Positions 55,377 through 64,000 of a DNA stretch of 64,000 nt are shown here, one piece after another. The position numbers and the translations under genes are program-made. The stretch spans positions 45,629 to 109,628 of the forward strand of contig ML133478.1 of NCBI GenBank assembly GCA_003864495.1. The letters run 5' to 3'. Below the pieces are notes generated by a model that had not been told where the DNA came from, did no database searches, and saw only the letters and a list, made by a program, of their open reading frames with translations. Numbering within the stretch: the stretch's first letter is position 1; every line of letters begins with the position of its first letter. The stretch comes from Nemopilema nomurai (Eukaryota > Cnidaria > Scyphozoa > Rhizostomeae > Rhizostomatidae).

Positions 55377-58300
55377 ATGTTTCTTATACTTAATTCAATT
55401 TTCTTGTCAATGGTTTTGATGAAATGCAGCGGGGATGTATCGTTGTCTGGTGACCCGTCATTGTTTCCTGGGCATTTAGAGCCGCTAGGCTCAAAGCGAC
55501 CTCAAGGAGAAGTCAAAACACTCGATGATTTCCCTGAGCCTCAAGGTTTGTTGAAACTAAATTTAAACTTTGAAAACAAATACAATTGAACAAGCTGCCT
55601 GTATCATAATAAATGCCGGCAGTATTGAGTTAAGATTATTGTTTCAAGGTATTGTGACTATCCGCACGTGTGCTTGGTATTCGATGCAAGTTAATTCTGT
55701 TTGCACTCGCCAAGAAACTAGCCAGTTCGCGCGGTTTCCTTATCTGACCCAATCCTCAAAGCCTCACAAGAATTTCCTAAACCTGCAATTATGTGATCAA
55801 ATCTTCAAGCTGTATAAACAGTTGCAGTTCGTATCTCACATTCCTCAGGTACTACGCCAAAAATTGAAATAAACGCCAAAAATGTTTCTATCAGTTTAAA
55901 CAATATTGCACTTTACCAAATACTTGGCATTACGTACACGTTGGTTAGAACATTAGTCAAAACGAATAACGAAAATAATGTTTGACCCAGAGGAGACACG
56001 AAGATCTTATTTTTTTAATAAGAATATTCAAGATAGGAATCAATTACATTTTAAGGATATTGTGGCTAAAGTTTGTCAACCTTAACTGTATTGAGTTGGG
56101 TTGCACTTAAAACATCATTGAAATTCAATGCAACAGAATACAAAAAGGCATTTATGATTAAGCAAGGTTATGAAAAAGATCTGTCTGTGTCCGCATTGCA
56201 AATAACAACTACGCATTACAAATGCACCCTGTTTAATAGCTCTCTTGGCTCTAATAATTCTGAGAAAAATACAGAATGACCTTACTTTTATATATCTACA
56301 AACAGTCACATATAATTTTTGTTAGTGTCAAGAGAAACAGCAACAAAGTAATTTAATTAATTACTTGATCTTGAATTATCTATTTCAAGAAGCATTTAGC
56401 AAGGCCTTGAGTTTTTGAGAAAGTTTGCTTTTTCAAATATTGAGCCTAAATCTTGGATAGGAAGGAACTCAAAACTTCTAATTCTTCTGAAATGTACTTA
56501 GTTTGGAACACTAATATCTTTATCAATTAGCAAATTGTGGCTTCTTGTTTTCTAGAAATGTTTTCCCCACGTTTTCCCCATGTTTTCCATATGTTTTTAT
56601 CTCAACAATTTTTTTGCAGAAAAAACAACAAGAATCATCAATAATGTCTCAATTTTCTTGATCAAATAAAATGTTATGACACACCCACTCATACTGAATG
56701 AATATTAATTAATATCCAGATCAATTAGAGCTTATGATTATTCATAGTTTCTAAGATTAATGTTATTTAGAAATCATAGGTTGTGAAAAACCTTTAAAAG
56801 GGAAATACAAGAACTTGACAATATAGTTTAAACCGAGACTTGTAACAGTAACTCAACAGCTCCTTCTCAGTTGGCTGATCAAAAAGTAAAAGATTATATT
56901 GTTAAATATTGTAATAGGTTATATTCCTGATTTTATTGGCTACAAATATTAGGCCAGTGTACATCTCAACAACCCCTGTTCCAGGAGGGACCTGCACCAC
57001 ACTTGATTTGCTGTATCTTTCTTTTTCCATGATCACCAAGGCTCTTTGGATTCTTGTTCCAAATAATTCTTTTATCTTCTAACAGCTTCTGAACACTTGT
57101 CAATTCATCACATTCAGTTAACTGAGGTCCATTGAATTTGTTGACCGCAGCAAATGTGGTGGGATTACCTGTGAAATAATTGTTTATAATATCTTGGAAG
57201 AAGATTTTAACATTCCCCAAAGCAAAGCTAAGTTTTTATTGTATGATATTGTTGCTACATATTCCTGGAAAGAAGATGAGCCAGTTGTAAAATATCCTTT
57301 AAATTATGCTCCTTTTTTAATTCTTAGCTTAAATAATGTGGACTCAATTTTACTAAATATATGATTTTTCACACTGCAAATATTTTTAGTTCTTTGGCCA
57401 CTCCTAGTTTTTGTTTCATATGGATTTGAAATAGCGAAAATGTTTTTCTGAAGTGCAAGGTATCCTTTCAAAGAGTTAAATCTAGTAACATTTTTGTAAA
57501 GTTTAATAAAACAAATATAAACATTTGCCTTGAAAGGATTGACGTTTGCAAGCCTCTGGTCCACCAATCATCGCAAATGTGTAATTGCAGGAAGACATCA
57601 TGTTAGCCACTCTAATATCTTCAGGTGGTCTATAGTAGTCATCAGCAATGGTTGGGTTGTCTGGGTATTTCCTTCCTATAAGTAGTGCAGAGTTGACCAA
57701 TACATTTGACTCAATTTGAACATTTTTTGCCCTGACATGACAAGCATTGCAGTCTGTAGGCCCATTTCCACCAGTTACTTGTATACCAGCTTTTGCCCCT
57801 GCTTCCATTACCCAATTTTTTGTGATTTTGTGATCAGAATCATGTGCTGTGATGCCATGGTTGTCTCTGTCACCAATGTTTCTCATTTGTATGTAGTTTC
57901 TTGTTACAAGATTCCTCTTGCCATGGCGAAGTGAAATGCCACCATAGCATTCTTCAATTGCATTCTCAAAAACCTGCATTCAACAACTTTAGTCTTGGAA
58001 TAATGTCCCAAAAGCATTTGATAATAGAAATAACATGGAATTTGTTTTATTTTTAAAGAAAAATGTTCTTAAAGCTTCATTGCAAGAAATGATTGCAAGT
58101 GTTTTGTATGTTGTATAATTATGTTTAAAGATTGTCTGAGGAGGTTTGCCTAATATCAACCGACATGGCTATGATAAAAGAAACTGCTGGTACTCATTTT
58201 AAAAGGCCATTCGTGGTGCCAGAAAAATTGTTTTTAGTTTTGTAATCCAAATAGACGGCTTGCCGAAAAGTGTCCCCTCTTATTGTTTTATTAAGCGCCT

Positions 58301-61300
58301 GTCACTGATAAATCATGTTATCAAAGTCAATACATTCAGGTAGAGATTCCTACAACCTCCCTCCCCCGTCGACACCCCATAATTACTCAACAGCAAAGAG
58401 CACCTTGTTTCCAGAAGATTTTATACCAATTGTCTCTTGCTCAGCATCGATTTTATGGAAATAGTTATGATGAACTGATGTGGCGAAGTCTTTGGTTTCC
58501 CTGCCCTGGTTTCTTGAGACTTTGACATAAATCCCCTCCGCCCCATCGTGCTTATGTTTCATAATTTTTGCATCAGGGTCATAGTTCTCAAACCTAAAAA
58601 AGAAAGTGATATAAGATGAATACCGCTTCCCGGAATTCTGTATTTCCTGGTGACTACGGTGAAAGCCACCAGTCTAATCTCATCATCCAAGCTGACCTAT
58701 ATTACGTCAACTATATTCACTCAGTTATATATTCACTTAGGATACTGCTATTTTTGCACAATTAAAGTCTTTATGGAAGCAAAAGTTGAAAGATTCTGAT
58801 ATCTTATGTCAGAGAGAACATTTCAGGTTAAATCCACGTTTGACGCTTGTACCAGTGGCCTTTTAACATAACGTTTGTATCGCTACTTCTGTCTGCTTGT
58901 GCATGTACACACCTGTTATGGTGGATGGAGATGCCATACATTCGCTCGTCGCCGACATACAAAATCTCAGAGGGAATTCCTTTAACCGGTGCGGGTTTGT
59001 CCTTGAACAAGCAGTGGTGCACGCTGGTGTGTTCCCCTCTCACCCTGAGCCATCTGTTGGCACAATGGTTTCGCACCTCGCAGTCGTAGACCTCGGAGTG
59101 TTTTGCCCGTCTGTCGAAAACAATAGGCGGGGGGAAGTCACGTGTATTGCCTTCGATGTTGAGCGGTGCCGTGAAGGTCAGGTTAGCAACCTTGACTCGA
59201 GAGCTGAATATTTTTATTTGAGATTTGCCTGTCATGATAACGCTGCCTCCTTCCTCGCCAACAATCTTGATTCCATCCTTCTTTATCGTCATCTGCCAGT
59301 TATTGTGTCTCCCATTTGCAATGCAGATGACGTCTCCAGACTTTGCAGCAGAAAGCTTCGATTTGAACTGGCCATAGTCACTAATGCATGCGTGAAGTGC
59401 AGCTGGGAGGAGGCCTAGGACCATAAGGCAAATTGCTGTTTGCGCTTTCAACTTCATGTTTAAGCAGAGGCAGCTCTTTGCATCTTACCAGAGTTGATGC
59501 CTTGAAGATGTGTTTTATACACGCAACCATTCATTCTATGCAACAATTCAAAATATCCCGACCTCAATATAAAGTATACTATTCTTTTCACTAAATATCT
59601 TATTGTCAATACAGATGCTGTAAGGTTTTTTCATTGCTTACCATTGTCTATTAGATGCCTTTCTTCAAACCAGATTGTTGGTCCCTTTCAGTAACTAAAA
59701 TTCTCTTTTCATGTTTTATATTCCCATGGAGATGTCGTACCTCAAGGAGAATTTTTGGTTCGTTAAACAAAATGCTTCACCAATGACTTCTTTCTTTGCA
59801 AAATTTTATTTCTAATTTGTTTTCGGCGAGAATTCTCTGCTGGTCTCTAGGCTGCAAGCAATAGTTTCAAAAACTCAGAAAAACTTTCAGCTTTAGGCTC
59901 CTTTCAAGGGTTTGGATTTGCCGATGCATTGTGGTTGGAAACATGTATAATACCGTAAATTATGCAGCTGCCTGCAGCAACGCAAGCATCCTGCACTGTA
60001 TCACGAAATCCGTTTTGAAGTTCGTATACACTGGTATCTGCAAGAAAAGGGTTATTTTTAAAAAAGTATACCGATAAAATTTCGATGTTCCTTTCATTTC
60101 GAACCGTTAGATTCCTTCACTTTAATCTATTCTTCAAGACTATTTCAATCTGATTTCAAGTTTTCTTTACTTTTATCAGTAAAACCCCAGTAGGTATTAA
60201 AATATTACTCCTTCCTATCTCTGTCTTTCTATATCTCTTCTAGTTTGATAAACTGCTTCTGAACCATATTGTTCGTGTCGTCTGCTCAATAAAGTAGTCA
60301 AAATGTATGCAGACCAAGGATCGGAAACAGTCCTATAGCGAGTACTTGGCTAGTAGTATTTTAACCGTCCTAAACAACTCTGCTTATAATGCTCTTAACC
60401 GCATGTTTCTTATGCTCTCTTCTCCTAGACTTCTTCACGAATTACGTCGACAAGTCGGTTCCGTTGCTAATCCGAGGGGGTGCCAAGAGCTTTCCAGCAT
60501 TCAAGCTCTGGGAGGACGATTACCTGAAGTCACACAAGGAAGCGGAGACATTCCAAGTGTTCGTCGAGAACAGGAAGAAAGAGAATCGAAGTAAGGGAGG
60601 GTATAATATACCCCTGAAGAAGTTCATCGAGAGATACAGAAAGGATGATATTTACATGGTCAACGCAGTACCAGATCATTTGCAGTAAGTGTCAAAGGCA
60701 AATGCGAAACAAATTTTTCATTTTCCGTATTCAGCTTGTAGGAAACTTAAAAAGGAGGACGGTTGATAATCTTATAGAATCGATTGTTTCTTTTCTTTTA
60801 GGAAGGATATCCGATTGCCATCCCCTCTTAGATGTGAAACGACAAGGAAAATGCTCGTCGACACAGTAAGATTACGTTGTCGTCTTCTATTACATATTTC
60901 TCTTTGTGTCTGAAATATGGAATTGTTTTTCGGAATTGTCTCAGAATTAGACGTTCACGTGAGTCCATTTTGAGAATGAGAAGAGAGAAATGACGACACT
61001 TGAATATTCAAAGCTATTTTGTTTGTTTGGCGATTTTGCATCTGAACAATGCTGTAATTCAGGAGTGTCGTTCGGAGGTAAATATATCCATGACTTAGAA
61101 ACCGAGGGGCCATGTTCCCCCACTTTTGGTGGACCACAAAAAAGTTACCCTGTACAACCTGAACGTGCTCCCTCCAAATAAAAATGGTCATGTGCCCCTT
61201 TTTTGATTTGCGCCCAACCCACTCTTTAGTTGCTTTCTACTACGTTGCATTTGTCCCTTCTCCTTTTTGTAAGAAAAATTATTCCGGTTTCTATGGGAGT

Positions 61301-62777
61301 CTTTATGTTAGAGATCCCTTTCTCGATCTCGCGCTTAGTGTATTATTCACCTAGTGATTTGCCCAGAACTGCCTCGTCACGTAGGTATTTTCTCCACTCT
61401 CATCGAAGTTCACGTCCATTTTGTTGATATTTCTATTCCCCAGGTCACGTGGTTCAGCTCTGGCGGGACAAAGTCGGTCCTACATAATGATGACGTCGAC
61501 AACATCAACTGCTTGCTGCGGGGCAAAAAGCAGTTATTATTTATTGACTACAACAAGTTCAAAACAAAGGCAAGAAACGATCAAAATCAAATTTTACCTC
61601 CCTTTCGCTTTTAAAACTTTCTAAGTGGGGGTTAAAACCCATGCCCTTATTGGCAAGGAAGTGAATTTTGCCCTATTCCCATGGAAATCCAATGTCTTTA
61701 TGCCCCATTTCTACCACGAAACCCCTGCCCTTAAAATATCCTAGTTGCACCCCCTGAATATAGTCATACGTTTTTACCAGAATCAGGCAACTTAAAATCT
61801 CTAAACTTTGAGTAGATTGGTGGAAGCTACGCAAGAAAATCTTGATCCAAACTAATTAAGCAGTGGAATTCATTTCATTAGTTTCTATACTATTTATTTT
61901 AGAATATGCATTTTCTAGAGTATTGCTCCCAGAACGTGGTAAAGACATTGACCCCTTAACTCTTCGCTTTCTTCCAGGTTAAAATTGATAGACCAGAAGG
62001 AGGGTATTCAGACATGGATGTCGATAAGTATGCTTTTTGTTCGTCTTAACCTAAATTCATCTGAAGTAAAAACATTTACACTTTTCTTTCTTCTGTAGAA
62101 ACTTCACAATCAAATCAAATTCCACTTTTGATTGATGGATTGATTTTTATAAAAATGGTGAATTTTTAAAATCAACCTAGTGGGGTTCTTTAAATTAAAT
62201 AGCATCCCTGTTTATAGCGTTTCATTCCAACCTTAATATCTATTCCATGATTTTGAATTGGAAGCGCTATGTTTTGTTTCAGGTTAGACTTTACAAAATA
62301 TCCTGGAATGAGAGAAGTGGAATACATCAATGCAACTATGGAAGAGGGGGACTGCCTCTTTATCCCATACAAGTGGTATGCAAAGTCTGCACAATGCTCT
62401 TCTGATTCTTTTTCTTTATCTGGTCCTGGATCGGTTGCCATTTAATGCTTGGTAAAAATGCTCATTCACAAGATTATGATTGTGAATGTTTTCAAACATC
62501 AAAAAATAAACATAATGTTTTGATTTTAAGTGCTGGTTTGGTTTGGTTCAGCTTGCCATATTTTGCTGTTTTTTAGGTTTCATCAGGTGAATTCGTGGAG
62601 CAACAAAGGTGGAATGAATGTTGCTGTGAATGTTTGGTTCGAGCACAGACTTAACCACCTTCCACAGAAGTGCAAATTATCACCAGAAGAAGCGACACTT
62701 GATAAATACGTGTTCTCTGATCTTGAACGGCAGAAGAAAGAAGCTTCAGGGGGTCGGGGAGAAGATGAAAATGCACT
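55377..62777 (+). CDS. Secreted/ER JmjC (cupin_8) 2-oxoglutarate oxygenase, 3' end beyond the window
   Basis: Exons: 55377-55545, 60429-60684, 60802-60865, 61444-61569, 61978-62027, 62283-62375 and 62577-62777, then a donor; 319 residues are visible. Cupin_8 proteins are Fe(II)/2-oxoglutarate hydroxylases. A signal peptide (MFLILNSIFLSMVLMKCSG) leads to the conserved GHLEPLGSKRPQGEVKTLDD. The catalytic fold has FSSGGTKSVLHNDD, with the iron ligands H177 and D179, and W-F-H at 253-255 as the distal histidine. VPLLIRGGAK and GDCLFIPYKW are typical. The exon ending at 61569 uses a GC donor. The first intron (4.9 kb) contains a PL6 lyase on the opposite strand. The substrate is unknown; the signal peptide suggests a secretory-pathway target. 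Confidence 0.88.
56966..59457 (-). CDS. Polysaccharide lyase family 6 (chondroitinase-B/alginate lyase type)
   Basis: Four exons, 59457-58913, 58593-58404, 57973-57544 and 57168-56966, sum to 1368 nt, 455 residues. PL6 enzymes cleave uronic-acid polysaccharides (dermatan sulfate or alginate) by beta-elimination on a right-handed parallel beta-helix. A signal peptide (MKLKAQTAICLMVLGLLPAA) implies secretion. Lys240 (GIKSSGN) and Arg261 (SLRHGKRN) are 21 residues apart, as are the catalytic Lys250 and Arg271 of Pedobacter chondroitinase B. Glu233 and Glu235 sit at the same offsets as its calcium ligands Glu243 and Glu245. Length matches the bacterial enzymes. The gene is nested, in opposite orientation, within the first intron of the JmjC gene. 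Substrate cannot be told from sequence. The family is mainly bacterial, so ancient horizontal transfer is likely. Confidence 0.93.
59458..60428. other. 5' flank of the PL6 gene, inside the JmjC first intron
   Basis: Nothing beyond the expected PL6 promoter is recognised. The right edge is the pyrimidine-rich acceptor of the second JmjC exon. Confidence 0.45.
61620..61756. mobile_element. Second, shorter copy of the same MITE family
   Basis: In reverse orientation it shares long stretches with 54904-55070, including caactaggatatttt, ggggtttcgtggtagaaa and the block from acattggatttccatggg to cacttccttg. One terminus has decayed. Confidence 0.8.
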
Positions 62778-62959
62778 GTAAGTTGTTGAAATTATGATCA
62801 TTGCCTCCTTTTTTAGGACAAAATGACCTCTCTTTTAACCAATACCATTGTTTTAAGCACAGCATGTACCCAATGTTGGTGTGGTACAATTCATCTGAAA
62901 TTACTATTCTTCGAGAGTTCAGATGAAAACAAAGAGTGAGCAAGTGCTTTGTTTTACAG

Positions 62960-63062
62960 AACTTCACAATAGCTAGATTTAGCAGGACCAGTTTCTGCAT
63001 ACTGTGGGTACTTTTTCGTCTGACAAAGTATGGATATGTTGGAGAGTAACCAAAAGCTGACA
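62960..63062 (-). repeat. Repeat related to the AGPAT-intron transposon segment
   Basis: In reverse orientation this segment shares agcttttggtta, a gtc(g)gacga(g/a)aaagt block, agtatgcaaaaact-like sequence and attgtgaag with 17440-17530. It is an interspersed repeat fragment in a JmjC intron. Confidence 0.6.
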
Positions 63063-63107
63063 CAAGGGATAGCCAGTTGCGGATCAAAACACTAGAGGAT
63101 GATAGGA

Positions 63108-64000
63108 AGCGAAAGTCAGAGAGAGAGAGTCAGAGAGAGAGTCAGAGAGAGAGTCAGAGAGAGAGTCAGAGAGAGAGTCAGAGAGAGAGAGTCAGAGAGA
63201 GAGTCAGAGAGAGAGTCAGAGAGAGAGTCAGAGAGAGAGTCAGAGAGAGAGAGTCAGAGAGAGAGTCAGAGAGAGAGTCAGAGAGAGAGTCAGAGAGAGA
63301 GTCAGAGAGAGAGTCAGAGAGCGAGAGATTCAGAGAGAGAGAGTCAGAGAGAGAGTCAGAGAGAGAGTCAGAGAGAGAGTCAGAGAGAGAGTCAGAGAGA
63401 GAGTCAGAGAGAGAGTCAGAGAGAGAGTCAGAGAGAGAGTCAGAGAGAGAGTCAGAGAGAGAGTCAGAGAGAGAGTCAGAGAGAGAGTCAGAGAGAGAGT
63501 CAGAGAGAGAGTCAGAGAGAGAGTCAGAGAGAGAGTCAGAGAGAGAGTCAGAGAGAGAGTCAGAGAGAGAGAGTCAGAGAGAGAGTCAGAGAGAGAGTCA
63601 GAGAGAGAGTCAGAGAGAGAGTCAGAGAGAGAGAGTCAGAGAGCGAGAGATTCAGAGAGAGAGAGTCAGAGAGAGAGTCAGAGAGAGAGTCAGAGAGAGA
63701 GTCAGAGAGAGAGTCAGAGAGAGAGTCAGAGAGAGAGTCAGAGAGAGAGTCAGAGAGAGAGTCAGAGAGAGAGTCAGAGAGAGAGTCAGAGAGAGAGTCA
63801 GAGAGAGAGTCAGAGAGAGAGTCAGAGAGAGAGTCAGAGAGAGAGTCAGAGAGAGAGTCAGAGAGAGAGTCAGAGAGAGAGTCAGAGAGAGAGAGTCAGA
63901 GAGAGAGTCAGAGAGAGAGTCAGAGAGAGAGTCAGAGAGAGAGTCAGAGAGAGAGTCAGAGAGAGAGAGTCAGAGAGCGAGAGATTCAGAGAGAGAGTCA
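63108..64000. repeat. 12-bp satellite (gtcagagagaga)n with higher-order period
   Basis: About 890 bases of tandem gtcagagagaga units, some 14 bp long, run off the end of the window. A distinctive variant gcgagagattcagag recurs at 63321, 63643 and 63977, spacings of 322 and 334, which differ by one 12-bp unit. The array lies in an intron of the JmjC gene. Confidence 0.95.

Noticed and set aside
63108..64000. CRISPR-like regular repeats
   Set aside because: The array is a simple tandem satellite without unique spacers, in a eukaryotic intron.

Overview
This is a window of an AT-rich animal nuclear genome. Genes are split by spliceosomal introns (GT-AG with a few GC-AG). They encode conserved metazoan housekeeping and cilium-associated proteins, and the spaces hold microsatellites, MITE-like repeats, DNA-transposon relics and one intact-looking Ty1/copia retrotransposon. 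Gene content, base composition and compact introns fit an early-branching metazoan, most likely a cnidarian (inference). No prokaryotic, tRNA, rRNA or CRISPR features were seen.

Layout, left to right: (1) 1-5.7 kb: one short 5' coding exon on the minus strand, a promoter-like block near 2.74 kb and a GC-rich 23-bp minisatellite. (2) 5.8-9.3 kb: complete six-exon VTA1 gene (minus). (3) 12.6-13.2 kb: large 3' exon of PACRG (plus). (4) 15.1-20.3 kb: complete eight-exon 1-acylglycerol-3-phosphate acyltransferase (minus) with a DNA-transposon relic in an intron. A probable TSEN15-like exon lies just upstream. (5) 26.8-28.6 kb: ZC4H2 (plus). (6) 30.9-38.4 kb: complete seven-exon AMPK beta subunit (minus); its large introns carry a 51-bp minisatellite, a possible transposon and an opposite-strand cluster of small basic ORFs. 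(7) 39.2-41.0 kb: complete three-exon MRPS6 (plus). (8) 41.7-44.2 kb: intronless 826-residue coiled-coil protein (minus), not identified. (9) 46.5-54.6 kb: UTP11 (minus), split by a 4.6-kb copia element with 191-bp LTRs inserted in an intron. (10) 55.4 kb to beyond the window: secreted JmjC/cupin_8 oxygenase (plus). A complete four-exon family PL6 polysaccharide lyase (minus) is nested in its first intron. (11) 63.1-64.0 kb: 12-bp satellite with a roughly 330-bp higher-order period.

The genes do not form one pathway. Several pairs are head-to-head (VTA1/PACRG, AMPK beta/MRPS6, UTP11/JmjC), which suggests shared promoter regions. The most unusual item is the PL6 lyase: bacterial-type catalytic residues are kept at bacterial spacing in an intron-containing, signal-peptide-bearing animal gene. 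Exon boundaries were derived by eye from splice consensus, homology and phase. For VTA1, AGPAT, AMPK beta, MRPS6 and PL6 the joined exon lengths sum to whole codons.
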